Shown in pieces: positions 16,350 to 25,989 of a stretch of 37,158 nt of DNA (position 1 is its first letter; each line of letters begins with the position of its first letter). Source of the stretch: Acidimicrobiaceae bacterium (GTDB lineage: Bacteria > Actinomycetota > Acidimicrobiia > Acidimicrobiales > MedAcidi-G1); assembly GCA_002716285.1 (NCBI GenBank), contig PBAM01000031.1, positions 18,644-55,801 on the forward strand, given 5' to 3'. Below the pieces are notes generated by a model. It was not told the origin of the DNA. It ran no database searches and was given only the letters and a program-made list of their open reading frames with translations. A program made the translations under genes and the position numbers.

Positions 16350-17264
16350 GTGACTGGTCATCTTTCAGGTAAAAACATTGCAGTAACAGGAGCCGGAAAT
16401 GGAATCGGACGTTCTGTCGCCATTCTCTGTGCAAGAGAAGGAGCAAACGTAGTTGTTGCTGACTACGGGGTAGAACTAGACGGGTCTGCTCCTTCAAGCG
16501 CTGTGGCTGATGAAGTCGTAAATCAAATTAAGGAATCAGGTGGAAATGCAATTGCTGTAGCTGGTGATGTTTCAGAATCAGAAGTAGGCCAACTAATAGT
16601 TGAAACTGCCATTGAAGCCTGGGGGCGAATCGATGGAGTCGCATGCGCTGCAGGAATTCTGCGCGAAAGAATGCTATTTAACATGACAGATGAAGAATTC
16701 GATGATGTCGTAAGAGTCCATCTCAGAGGCCATTTCAATGTTTACAGAGCAGCCTCTGCTGTAATGCGTAAACAAGAAGGAGGGGGAAGTATCCTTGGTT
16801 TCACCTCAGGAGCTTTTGTTGCTTCAACAGCTCAACCAAACTATTCGGCCGCAAAAGGTGGAGTCGTATCTCTTACAAAAAGTGCAGCTTTCGCTCTAAA
16901 GAGATATGGGGTTAACGCAAACTGTATAGCACCCGCTGCAATGACCCGAATGTCAGAAAACGTTCCTTTTGAAATAGAAGCAGGAGCACCAGAAGATATT
17001 GCACCATTAGCAGCATTCTTACTTTCAGACGCAGCCAAAGATATAACAGCGCAGATATACACATGCACCGGAAAGCGAATAGCGGTATGGAATCAACCTG
17101 CTGAAGTAAGAGAAATGACTGCTAATGATGGAGAAGCCTTTTCAATCGAGGAAATAGTTGAACGATTAGATGCTGATATAGGTGTTGAAGAACTCCCATT
17201 GTTCGCAGATTTGGAGAGGCGAATGAAAGAAATGGCTGAAAAGACAGAACAGGGCAATGCTTAA
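16350..17264 (+). CDS. SDR family oxidoreductase (Rv3548c-like)
   Basis: NIAVTGAGNGIGRSVAILCAREGANVVVADYG, YSAAKGGVVSLTKSAAFALKRYGVNANCIAPAAMTRMSE; GTG start with GGAGG upstream. Confidence 0.88.
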   Translation: MTGHLSGKNIAVTGAGNGIGRSVAILCAREGANVVVADYGVELDGSAPSSAVADEVVNQIKESGGNAIAVAGDVSESEVGQLIVETAIEAWGRIDGVACAAGILRERMLFNMTDEEFDDVVRVHLRGHFNVYRAASAVMRKQEGGGSILGFTSGAFVASTAQPNYSAAKGGVVSLTKSAAFALKRYGVNANCIAPAAMTRMSENVPFEIEAGAPEDIAPLAAFLLSDAAKDITAQIYTCTGKRIAVWNQPAEVREMTANDGEAFSIEEIVERLDADIGVEELPLFADLERRMKEMAEKTEQGNA

Positions 17265-17282
17265 TTGATCTAGGATCTGATT

Positions 17283-18068
17283 ATGGCAACTAAAACTCCC
17301 CCAAATTATGTAGAAAGCCACAATCTCTTAGAAGAGAAGGTAGTGGTTGTAACTGCTGCTGCGGGAACTGGAATCGGTTCCGCAGTGGCACGACGTTGCA
17401 TTGAAGAAGGAGCCACTGTAATCATTTCCGATGTTCATGAAAAAAGACTTGAAGCCACCTGCGATGCGTTAGGCCAGATCAATGGAGAGAAACCTCTTTC
17501 AATCGTGTGTGATGTAACAGAAGAACAACAAGTGCAGAATTTGTTTGACAAAACGATAGAAGAATACGGAAAACTCGATGTCTTAATTAACAACGCAGGT
17601 TTAGGAGCTCAAAGCTTGTTAGTTGAAATGGATGATGAAGAATGGTCGCGAGTTGTTGATGTGACACTAAATGGAACAATGCGTTGCACAAGAGCAGCAT
17701 TGAAAAAAATGCAGGAGAAAAAAGCAGGAGTGATAGTAAACAACGCTTCGGTTTTAGGGTGGCGTGCACAAACAGGCCAGTCTCACTACGCTGCAGCGAA
17801 AGCAGGTGTCATGGCACTTACACGATGTGTTGCGATCGAAGCGGCTGAATATGACATTCGAGTTAATTGCGTAGCACCGAGTCTGGCTATGCATCCAAAT
17901 CTTGCAAAATCTAGCAACCAAGAACTAATAGATTCTCTGATAGAACGAGAAGCCTTAGGACGTGCCGCAGAACCTTGGGAAGTAGCAAATGTCATGGTTT
18001 TCTTAGCTAGTGACTACTCCTCCTACATGACGGGCGAAGTCATTTCAGTTTCAAGCCAGCATTCTTAG
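17283..18068 (+). CDS. ipdF: SDR family oxidoreductase, IpdF-like
   Basis: LLEEKVVVVTAAAGTGIGSAVARRCIEEGATVIISD, VNNASVLGWRAQTGQSHYAAAKAGVMALTRCVAIEAAEY, GRAAEPWEVANVMVFLASDYSSYMTGEVISVSSQ; strong recalled similarity to Mtb Rv3559c. Confidence 0.75.
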   Translation: MATKTPPNYVESHNLLEEKVVVVTAAAGTGIGSAVARRCIEEGATVIISDVHEKRLEATCDALGQINGEKPLSIVCDVTEEQQVQNLFDKTIEEYGKLDVLINNAGLGAQSLLVEMDDEEWSRVVDVTLNGTMRCTRAALKKMQEKKAGVIVNNASVLGWRAQTGQSHYAAAKAGVMALTRCVAIEAAEYDIRVNCVAPSLAMHPNLAKSSNQELIDSLIEREALGRAAEPWEVANVMVFLASDYSSYMTGEVISVSSQHS

Positions 18069-18074
18069 ATTTTT

Positions 18075-19004
18075 TTACTTAACTCTCCACTCAGCGTTCA
18101 TGTCAAAATCAGGCTCCGCTGAGACAACACCAATACGAGCAAGGTCTAATAGATGCGCATACACAGAACTACCGGCTGCCTTGTGAAGACTCTCATCAAC
18201 ATTAGAATATATGTCGTTAACTAACTCTTTAACTGTCTTGGGCCCCTTATTGATAGCTGCAATTATTTGAGTTGTTCGCTCCTCTCGGTGCTCAATCAGA
18301 GAATTAACAAAAGGAAGAGGATCCTCAATCGCCGGACCGTGAGTAGGTCGGTAAGTCATCTCAGACCGCTCAAGAAGACGACGTAAATTAGAAAGATAAT
18401 GAGAGAGATTTCCATCTGGAGCTGGAATCACAGTCGTTGACCATCCCATCACATGATCGCCAGTAAACAAAGTAGATTCCTCTTCCAAAGAAAAACATAA
18501 ATGGTTGGAGATGTGCCCCGGTGTATGAAGAGCTTCAAAAGTGAAACCTTCGCCTACGATCACATCACCGTTTCCAATTTCGACATCAGGAACAAAATCT
18601 GTATCACCCTTGCCTTCAAGGTCATCCTGCTGTGCCTCGTCAAGATCATCGGATGCTTTAATAGCTGCCAGTGGATGTTTTCCGAATCCATATGTCGGAG
18701 CTGAAGTTATTTCAGACAGACTAGTGGCTGCAGGAGAGTGATCAGGATGCGTGTGTGTAACTAAAATATGACTCACGTTTTTGTTTCCGATGGCGTCTAA
18801 AAGAGCGGTCAGATGTGCATCATCACGAGGGCCTGGGTCTATTACAGCCAGTTCGCTCCCAGCAGGATCTCCAACGATGTAAGTACCGGTTCCGTGATAA
18901 GTAAATTTAGAAGGATTTTTTGCAACGATCCTCCTTACCAGAGGTGAAACAGATTGCACTACCCCATAGGTTGGCGATTCTTCAGTAAGAAAGACGGGTG
19001 CCAT
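18075..19004 (-). CDS. MBL-fold metallo-hydrolase (LACTB2-like)
   Basis: HILVTHTHPDHSPAATSL, ALHTPGHISNHLCFSLEEESTLFTGDHVMGW, C-terminal winged-helix-like region. Confidence 0.9.
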   Translation of the reverse strand: MAPVFLTEESPTYGVVQSVSPLVRRIVAKNPSKFTYHGTGTYIVGDPAGSELAVIDPGPRDDAHLTALLDAIGNKNVSHILVTHTHPDHSPAATSLSEITSAPTYGFGKHPLAAIKASDDLDEAQQDDLEGKGDTDFVPDVEIGNGDVIVGEGFTFEALHTPGHISNHLCFSLEEESTLFTGDHVMGWSTTVIPAPDGNLSHYLSNLRRLLERSEMTYRPTHGPAIEDPLPFVNSLIEHREERTTQIIAAINKGPKTVKELVNDIYSNVDESLHKAAGSSVYAHLLDLARIGVVSAEPDFDMNAEWRVK

Positions 19005-19019
19005 GTTTATTCAAAAATA

Positions 19020-19823
19020 TTACGAGTTTTCTTCAGTACCCGTATCAGAAATTTCTTTCAGGTAGAAGGGACTCTCTCCGCCTCCATGAACTTCAACAGT
19101 GGTTCCAGTCATCCAACGAGCCAAAGGTGAAGCCAGCACCATGCACATATCAGCTATTTCTTCAGGTTTACCTAAACGCTTCATAGCTAGATGGTCAGCC
19201 AGCCTTGAACGTTTTTCATCATCACCATAAAAGTCAGACGATTCATCAGTCTCTATAAGTCCAACAGCCAAAGTCAGAACGCGTATTTTTGGACTCCATT
19301 CATGAGCTAAAGTTTTGCTCAAATTGTCCAAACCAGCTTTAGCAGCTCCGTAAGCCATTCCTCCAGGATTGGGTCTACTCCCACTGACTGAAGAAATGTT
19401 GATTATGACGCCGTTGTCTTCTTGTCCGGCCATCACAGGGAATACAGATTGGCAACAGTGCATAGAAGCTAAAAGGTTCAACGAAACAACTTTTTCATTG
19501 AAACGAGGTGAAGCATCTGAAGATTTAACTGAAGGTGCGCCTCCAGCGTTGTTTATAAGTACATCGATGCGGCCAAAATGTTGAACAACTTCAGAAATAA
19601 AAGATTCAACTTTTTCAGGCTCTCTTACATCAGTTTCAAAAAAAACAGCTTCCTTATTAGTCAATTCAGAGAAAATTGGCTTCTCAGGTGCATTACGCGC
19701 ACAAGTAACAACATTTGCTCCAGCATCTAGAAAATATTCCGAAATAACTCTTCCAAGACCACGAGTCCCGCCGGTAACAATCACCGTTTTACCGGAGAAA
19801 TCAAGGATTTCAGCTTTGTCCAT
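19020..19823 (-). CDS. SDR family oxidoreductase
   Basis: MDKAEILDFSGKTVIVTGGTRGLGRVISEYFLDAGANVVTCARN, NNAGG, YGAAKAGLDNLSKTLAHEW. ATG 19823 chosen; the longer ORF to 20018 overlaps ipdA. Confidence 0.87.
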   Translation of the reverse strand: MDKAEILDFSGKTVIVTGGTRGLGRVISEYFLDAGANVVTCARNAPEKPIFSELTNKEAVFFETDVREPEKVESFISEVVQHFGRIDVLINNAGGAPSVKSSDASPRFNEKVVSLNLLASMHCCQSVFPVMAGQEDNGVIINISSVSGSRPNPGGMAYGAAKAGLDNLSKTLAHEWSPKIRVLTLAVGLIETDESSDFYGDDEKRSRLADHLAMKRLGKPEEIADMCMVLASPLARWMTGTTVEVHGGGESPFYLKEISDTGTEENS

Positions 19824-19890
19824 AGAGATATTCACACTAGAAGAGTATCTCAGGTCGTTGTATAGCGTGGGTTGCTTTAGCGTTGAAGTT

Positions 19891-20784
19891 GTGATTGACA
19901 AAAAAATGACCGAAACAGAAGTCATCGAAGAATTATCAGATGGTATGACTATAGGGATAGGTGGTTGGGGGTCACGTCGGAAACCCATGTCTCTGGTTCG
20001 AGCTATAGCACGCAGCAATTTGAAGGACCTAACAATCGTTAGTTACGGAGGTCCAGAAGTAGGACTGCTCTGTGCTACAGGCAAGATCCGTAAAGCTATT
20101 TATGGTTTCGTTTCACTTGATTCAATACCCCTAGAACCTCATTTTAGAAACGCCAAACAAGAGGGAACTATCGAAACTAGTGAACTGGATGAAGGCGCTT
20201 TCTATTTAGGGTTACTAGCTGCAGCACATCGCATGCCTTTTTACCCAACAAGAGCTGGCCTGGGTAGTGACATGCTCATGATGAACCCTGAAATAAAGAC
20301 AATCGAATCTCCCTACAAATCAAGCGATGGAGAGAAAGGTGAAGAACTAGTAGCGATACCTGCTTTAAACCTTGACGTATCACTTATACACATGAATAGA
20401 GCTGACTCTCAGGGAAATGGACAATTCTTAGGTCCAGATTTGTATTTTGACGACCTTTTCGCAAAAGCAGCCAAACGCACGTTTATGAGCTGCGAAAAGA
20501 TAATCCCTACTGAAGACTTCCTGAAAGAAGGAAGTGTCCACACTCTTAAAATTCCAAGATTGTTTGTCAACGGTGTAATCGAAGCACCAAGAGGAGCTCA
20601 CTTCACTGAATGCCCTCCCGATTACGACAGAGATGAGGTTTTCCAAAGCGAGTATGCTGCCAGCGCTAAAGACCTCCAAAGTTGGGAAAACTTTGAACAA
20701 AAATACCTAGAAGTAACTAGCCACCAGGAATACCTAAAAGCAGTTGACTCAAGAACTCAAATAGAAGAGAGTCAAAATGGCTGA
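19891..20784 (+). CDS. ipdA: CoA-transferase family subunit A, IpdA-like
   Basis: ELSDGMTIGIGGWGSRRKPMSLVRAIARSNLKDLTIVSYGGPEVGLLCATGKIRKAIYGFVSLDS, MPFYPTRAGLGSDM; GTG 19891 (or ATG 19906) chosen over ORF start 19816. Confidence 0.82.
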   Translation: MIDKKMTETEVIEELSDGMTIGIGGWGSRRKPMSLVRAIARSNLKDLTIVSYGGPEVGLLCATGKIRKAIYGFVSLDSIPLEPHFRNAKQEGTIETSELDEGAFYLGLLAAAHRMPFYPTRAGLGSDMLMMNPEIKTIESPYKSSDGEKGEELVAIPALNLDVSLIHMNRADSQGNGQFLGPDLYFDDLFAKAAKRTFMSCEKIIPTEDFLKEGSVHTLKIPRLFVNGVIEAPRGAHFTECPPDYDRDEVFQSEYAASAKDLQSWENFEQKYLEVTSHQEYLKAVDSRTQIEESQNG

Positions 20785-21544
20785 TGATGCAACAATCGAC
20801 GAAATATGCGTCACTGCGATTGCTGACAGTTTCCGAGGTGATGGCGAGATCCTATGCAACCCCATAGGGAATATTCCTGTGATAGCAGGACGTTTAGCTA
20901 AAGCCACATTTGAACCCGCCATGGTAATGACAGATACAGTCTCTGTTCTGGCTGCAAATACCATTCCTATTGGCGAACCAAATGCAGAAAAATTAGTGGA
21001 AGCATGGATGCCGTATCGAGATCTTTTCGACATTGTTTGGTCGGGCCGCCGTCATATAGTCATGGGTGCAAGCCAGATAGATCCGCACGGCAACCAAAAT
21101 TTTGCTGCAATTGGAGACTGGAAAAAACCTAAAGCTCAACTCCTAGGGCTACGCGGAGCTCCAGGCAATCTGGTAAACAACACGACAAGTTATTGGATAC
21201 CAAATCATTCCACTCGTAGCTTTGTTCAAAAAGTCGACATTGTGTCAGGCCCGGGGTATGACAGGATTTCTCAGCTTTCAAATGAAATACAGCAGAATCA
21301 CGAAATCCGTAAAATCGTTTCGAATCTAGGTGTTTTTAATTTCTTAAATTCAGAGAAACGTATGCAGCTAGTTTCCAATCATCCAGATGTGACAATTGAT
21401 GAAATAGTTACTTCCACTGGATTTGAACTGTTAATACCCGATGGAATTGAAGAGACCCGAATACCAACAAAAGAAGAACTAAAACTCATCAGAGAAGTAA
21501 TCGATCCGCATGGTTTACGCAAATCAGAATTCGTCAAAAAATGA
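20777..21544 (+). CDS. ipdB: CoA-transferase family subunit B, IpdB-like
   Basis: YRDLFDIVWSGRRHIVMGASQIDPHGNQNFAAIGDWKKPKAQLLGLRGAPGNLVNNTTSYWIPNHSTRSFV; overlaps the ipdA stop. Confidence 0.82.
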   Translation: MADDATIDEICVTAIADSFRGDGEILCNPIGNIPVIAGRLAKATFEPAMVMTDTVSVLAANTIPIGEPNAEKLVEAWMPYRDLFDIVWSGRRHIVMGASQIDPHGNQNFAAIGDWKKPKAQLLGLRGAPGNLVNNTTSYWIPNHSTRSFVQKVDIVSGPGYDRISQLSNEIQQNHEIRKIVSNLGVFNFLNSEKRMQLVSNHPDVTIDEIVTSTGFELLIPDGIEETRIPTKEELKLIREVIDPHGLRKSEFVKK

Positions 21545-22599
21545 GCGACAAGAGATTAAACACGAATTTTTGTGAGCTAACCGGAGTTAAATACCCGATA
21601 GTTCAAACCGGTATGGGTTGGGTCGCAGGTCCGAGTTTAGTTATAGCCACCTGTCAGGCTGGCGCTCTTGGAATACTCGCAGCTGCAACACTGACTTTTG
21701 ATGAAATGGTTAAAGCAATTGAAGAAATTAGGAAGAATACAGATAACCCTTTTGGCGTTAATCTCAGAACAGACGCCTTTGATATTGAATCAAGAGTTGA
21801 ACATTTAATCGACTCTCAGGTTCCAGTAGCTTCATTCGCACAAGCACCTACGCAACGAATAGTTGAGCGTCTAAAAGAAGCGGACGTGATAGTTATACCT
21901 ACTGTTGGAGCAGCGCGACACGCAGAAAAGGTAGCTGAGTTAGGTGTTGATGCAGTCATCGCACAAGGTTCTGAGGGGGGAGGTCATACAGGTATCATTC
22001 CGACTTCACTTTTAATACCGCAAGTGATTGACTCAGTCAAAATTCCTGTGATTGCAGCAGGAGGCTTCACAGATGGAAGAGGGCTAGCGGCTGCTTTGGC
22101 ATGGGGGGCTTCTGGGATAGCAATGGGAACCAGATTTCTTTTAACAAGTGAAAGTGACGTTCCAGAGAATGTAAAAAATGTGTATCTTTCGACTTCATCA
22201 ACCCAGACAGTCGTTACTAAAGCAATTGATGGTGCACCACAAAGAGTGATTTCCAACAAAATGGTTGAACGACTTGAAAAGGCTCGGTTGCTTGCTTTTC
22301 CCATAGCACTAGTAAATGCTTTACGTTTTAGACGACTGTCCGGCACAACCTTTAAGAGCCTGATAACTGAAGGCTTAAGGATGAAAAAAACTCAGAAATT
22401 AACCTGGAGTCAGGTGGTCCTTGCAGCTAATGCGCCGATGTTGACAAAAGCGACAATGGTGGATGGTTATTTAGAGGTTGGGATCTTGCCTACAGGTCAA
22501 GGAGTTGGGTCAATAAATGAATTACCCACTAGTGAAGAGCTGGTAAGAAGAATTGTTGAAGAGGCGACAAATTCACTTGACCGATTTGGGGAAAGTTGA
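21541..22599 (+). CDS. ipdC: nitronate monooxygenase-family flavoprotein, IpdC-like
   Basis: GVKYPIVQTGMGWVAGPSLV, AQGSEGGGHTGIIPTSLLIPQVIDSVKIPVIAAGGFTDGRGLAAALAWGASGIAMGTRFLLTSES; ATGA overlap with ipdB. Confidence 0.82.
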   Translation: MSDKRLNTNFCELTGVKYPIVQTGMGWVAGPSLVIATCQAGALGILAAATLTFDEMVKAIEEIRKNTDNPFGVNLRTDAFDIESRVEHLIDSQVPVASFAQAPTQRIVERLKEADVIVIPTVGAARHAEKVAELGVDAVIAQGSEGGGHTGIIPTSLLIPQVIDSVKIPVIAAGGFTDGRGLAAALAWGASGIAMGTRFLLTSESDVPENVKNVYLSTSSTQTVVTKAIDGAPQRVISNKMVERLEKARLLAFPIALVNALRFRRLSGTTFKSLITEGLRMKKTQKLTWSQVVLAANAPMLTKATMVDGYLEVGILPTGQGVGSINELPTSEELVRRIVEEATNSLDRFGES

Positions 22600-23762
22600 A
22601 GATGGATTTAGACCCAACAAGAGAACAAAAAGACTTTCGTATTGAAGTAAGAAACTGGCTCAAAGGAAATGTTCCCAAAGAACGGTTACCTTCTATGGAC
22701 ACTCAAGAAGGTTTTGAACTTCACAGAGCATGGGAAAAAAAACTTTTTGAAAACGGATGGTCGGTCGTTACATGGCCAGAAAAGTATGGGGGAAGGGATT
22801 TAGGTATCCCCGAATGGCTTATTTTTGAAGAAGAGTACTATCACTCAGGCGCTCCGGGACGTGTTAATACAAATGGGATTAATCTATTGGCACCTGCGTT
22901 GTTTGATTTCGGCACTGATGAACAAAAAAATCGTTTTTTACAAACTATGGCAGCCGGAGAAGAAATCTGGGCACAAGGCTGGTCAGAGCCAGATGCTGGA
23001 AGTGATTTAGCTTCAATAAAAACAAAAGCGCAAAAAGATGGTGAATGGTTTGTAATCAACGGTCAGAAAACATGGTGCTCCCGTGGGGCATGGGCGGATT
23101 GGATATTCTGCATCGTTAGAACTGACCCAGATTCTGAAAGACATCAGGGTTTGTCCTACTTGCTTGTGCCAGCTGACTCAGAAGGTTTAGAGCGCAGACC
23201 AGTCAAACGTCTTGACGGTGAACCTGCATTTGCTGAAATATTCTTTGATGATTGTCGTGTTCATTCTTCTAATCTTCTCGGTGGAGAAGGAGAAGGTTGG
23301 TCAGTTGCCATGTCAACGGCGTCTAATGAACGAGGCTTAAACCTAAGAGCACCAGGTCGCTTTACAGCCGCGGCGGAAAGACTTGTCAACCTCCATAGAA
23401 CAACCGAACCAAAACCGGACCCAAGTCTTACGGAAGAAGTCGTCAACTCTTGGATGAGAGCTCACGCTTATCGATGGCAAGCGCAGAGAACTGCAACACG
23501 AATTCTGGAAGGGGAGTCACTAAATTCTGAGCCTTCAATAATGAAGGTTTTCTGGTCAGAATTAGATGTTGAACTCCACGCCACTGCTCTCCGAATTTTA
23601 AGAGGCCGAGCCGACCTGATAACAGAATTTCAAAATTCGAGTGATGGAACTGAATGGTTAATGGGTTACTTGTTTGCTTTGTCCGGACCTATATATGCAG
23701 GAACAAATGAGATTCAGCGAAACATAATCGCTGAAAGAGTTCTTGGTTTGCCGAGAAAGTAG
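22596..23762 (+). CDS. acyl-CoA dehydrogenase, FadE31-like
   Basis: VVTWPEKYGGRDLGIPEWLIFEEEYYHSGAPGRVNTNGINLLAPALFDFGT, EEIWAQGWSEPDAGSDLASIKT, GPIYAGTNEIQRNIIAERVLGLPRK. Confidence 0.9.
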   Translation: MKMDLDPTREQKDFRIEVRNWLKGNVPKERLPSMDTQEGFELHRAWEKKLFENGWSVVTWPEKYGGRDLGIPEWLIFEEEYYHSGAPGRVNTNGINLLAPALFDFGTDEQKNRFLQTMAAGEEIWAQGWSEPDAGSDLASIKTKAQKDGEWFVINGQKTWCSRGAWADWIFCIVRTDPDSERHQGLSYLLVPADSEGLERRPVKRLDGEPAFAEIFFDDCRVHSSNLLGGEGEGWSVAMSTASNERGLNLRAPGRFTAAAERLVNLHRTTEPKPDPSLTEEVVNSWMRAHAYRWQAQRTATRILEGESLNSEPSIMKVFWSELDVELHATALRILRGRADLITEFQNSSDGTEWLMGYLFALSGPIYAGTNEIQRNIIAERVLGLPRK

Positions 23763-23770
23763 GAAGTCAG

Positions 23771-24796
23771 ATGCGTTTTGCACCAACTGAACAACAAGAT
23801 CAATTTGCTTTCAATGTTGCTTCCATTTTAGAAAAAGAGTGCTCTGCCGAAGCACTCCAATCAGCTGGTGAAGGGCCATCAGGATGCATTGACGGCTTAT
23901 GGGAAACACTTTCTGAAACAGGACTAATGGGAATTGCTATACCTGAAGAATTCGGTGGTTTAGGTATGGGTAGTTCCGACTTGGTTTTCATTTTAGAAGA
24001 ATTGGGGCGTTCAGCCTGCTCTGAGCCTGTAGCTGAACATGCAGCAGTAGCTGCACCTTTAATAACACGGTGGGCACAAAATGAAATGGGCCAAGAAATA
24101 TTAGAAGAATCAGCAACTGGTTCAAGAAAATTGACCGTCGGCTCACCAATGGATGCACGAGTTGTTTCGGTTGAAAAATCTGACACTATTTTACTCAGCA
24201 AAGAAAATGAGCTTCATGCAGTTCCAATAAATGAAATTTTGCATACTCCTATGACTTCGATTGACCCGCGTTATAAAACCAGTGCCATCGAATGGTCACC
24301 AAATCCTAAAACACTCATCTCGAAAGAACCCGAAGCGATTGAAGACATGATCAACCGTGGTGCACTGTCTGCTGCAGCACAAGCAGTAGGCGTGGCGCAA
24401 AAACTTCTAGACATGACAGTCAGTTATGTCTCAGAAAGAAAACAGTTCGGAAAACCAGTTGGAACGAATCAAGCAGTCAAGCACCACTGCTCAAATATGG
24501 CAATAGAGATCGAGTTCGCCAGACCCTTAGTTCAAGTAGCTAGCTGGGCGATAGACAATGAAAGAAGCCCTACAGAAAATTTCACAGTTTCAGGAGAAGT
24601 GTCTGCTGCAAAAGTTTTAGCTAGTGAAGCTGTCGAACTCGCATGCAGGTTAGCTCTTCAATGCCATGGCGCCATCGGCTACACAGTCGAACATGATCTA
24701 CAGATATGGCTCAAGCGCGGGTGGATCCTTGCATCCACATGGGGTGATGCATTATTTCACCGTCGACGTTTAGCTAAAATTCTCGGTTTGATTTAA
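23771..24796 (+). CDS. acyl-CoA dehydrogenase family protein, FadE32-like
   Basis: GLMGIAIPEEFGGLGMGSSDLVFILEELGRSACSEPVAEHA, SYVSERKQFGKPVGTNQAVKHHCSNMAIEIE, QCHGAIGYTVEHDLQIWLKRGW. Confidence 0.88.
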   Translation: MRFAPTEQQDQFAFNVASILEKECSAEALQSAGEGPSGCIDGLWETLSETGLMGIAIPEEFGGLGMGSSDLVFILEELGRSACSEPVAEHAAVAAPLITRWAQNEMGQEILEESATGSRKLTVGSPMDARVVSVEKSDTILLSKENELHAVPINEILHTPMTSIDPRYKTSAIEWSPNPKTLISKEPEAIEDMINRGALSAAAQAVGVAQKLLDMTVSYVSERKQFGKPVGTNQAVKHHCSNMAIEIEFARPLVQVASWAIDNERSPTENFTVSGEVSAAKVLASEAVELACRLALQCHGAIGYTVEHDLQIWLKRGWILASTWGDALFHRRRLAKILGLI

Positions 24797-24844
24797 CAGA
24801 AATCTAAAATTTGATGGAACGATACGAAAGATAGACGAACAAAG

Positions 24845-25468
24845 ATGTCGGAAAATGAAAGAGAAACCGGAATACGGTTAGCTGACCGAGTAAGAGACCT
24901 CTTGCTGAAAATACACAAATCAGCGCCTACGAGTGAAATGATGGAAAAGGCAATTACACATGTGGATACGGCAAATGAAGCCCTAGAAGAATCAGTTCGA
25001 CTCAGATGGTACGAAATCGACGAAAAAGAGATAGACGACCTGGCAAAAGAGCGTTTAACAATTGAAGCGAGAGATAACAGTCTGTTCAGAGGAGAAAGAA
25101 ACCCCTTAGCCCCACCTATAAGAGTAAGAATTGAAAAAGATGACACGGGTCAAGAAGTAATAGTAGGCGAGTTAGAAATTAATAGATGTAGAGAAGGTCC
25201 CGAAGGACGTGTCCATGGGGGATTCCTTGCTGGACTCTTTGATGATGTATTAAGTGGCGCAGTCCGATTAGCAGGAGGAGGACCTGCAGTAACTGGAAAA
25301 CTAGATATTCGCTACAGAAAAGCCACTCCTATAGATCAAAAGCTTCGTTTCGAAGCTCATCTCGAAAACTCAACTGGAAGGCGAATTAAAGCTAAAGCTA
25401 AATGCCTTGCAAACGGTGTGGTTACAGCCGAAGCTGAAGCACTTTTTATCAGGATCAAAACAGACTGA
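24845..25468 (+). CDS. PaaI-type hot-dog thioesterase family protein
   Basis: GPEGRVHGGFLAGLFDDVLSGAVRLAGGGPAVTGKLDIRYRKATPIDQKLRFEAHLENSTGRRIKAKAK. Confidence 0.85.
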   Translation: MSENERETGIRLADRVRDLLLKIHKSAPTSEMMEKAITHVDTANEALEESVRLRWYEIDEKEIDDLAKERLTIEARDNSLFRGERNPLAPPIRVRIEKDDTGQEVIVGELEINRCREGPEGRVHGGFLAGLFDDVLSGAVRLAGGGPAVTGKLDIRYRKATPIDQKLRFEAHLENSTGRRIKAKAKCLANGVVTAEAEALFIRIKTD

Positions 25469-25473
25469 AAGCT

Positions 25474-25989
25474 ATGGAAAATCAATCAGAAAAACCAGTC
25501 ATCTGTTTTCTTTGCACCGGAAACGCTGCTCGATCCGTCATGGCTCGAATAATGTTCGAGAAAAGAGCCCCAAACTATGTCGCAATCGGAGCTGGAACAC
25601 TTGTTCTTGAAGGACACCCAATGAGTCAAAGAACAAGAAAAGCACTTGAACGTTTTGAAATATCTGACCCTGCTCACAGAAGTTCACAATTTGGAGAAAG
25701 ACATACTGGAGTAGACCTAGTCATAGCCATGGAACCAAGCCACATCGAATGGATCAGAAGAAACTTTCCAGAAGTCGCACCTCGAGCAGCAACCCTTCCA
25801 CGTCTTGTTCGCGAGTTGCCCAAAGAGGGATCTTTAGCTGAAAGAGTAATGGAATTAAATCTTGCTGAAGTAGAGATCGAATCCTGGGAAGAAGTGGTCG
25901 ATCCAGCTTCAGGGGATCAAGAGATATTTGATTCTTGTGCTACCGAAATAGACCGACTGATTAATCAATTAATTGATCGCCTCCCTTAA
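25474..25989 (+). CDS. low molecular weight phosphotyrosine protein phosphatase family
   Basis: VICFLCTGNAARSVMARIMFEKRAPNYVAIGAGTLVLEGHPMSQRTRKAL (C-x5-R-S loop). Confidence 0.88.
   Translation: MENQSEKPVICFLCTGNAARSVMARIMFEKRAPNYVAIGAGTLVLEGHPMSQRTRKALERFEISDPAHRSSQFGERHTGVDLVIAMEPSHIEWIRRNFPEVAPRAATLPRLVRELPKEGSLAERVMELNLAEVEIESWEEVVDPASGDQEIFDSCATEIDRLINQLIDRLP

Noticed and set aside
15361-16497. Long 378-aa version of the epimerase
   Set aside because: N-terminal extension (KEQTRLVLPRSQQQLRLLLLL) is antisense to the SDR start region; Rossmann motif begins right after ATG 16269.
19020-20018. Long 332-aa version of the SDR
   Set aside because: Extension overlaps ipdA; canonical SDR start follows ATG 19823.
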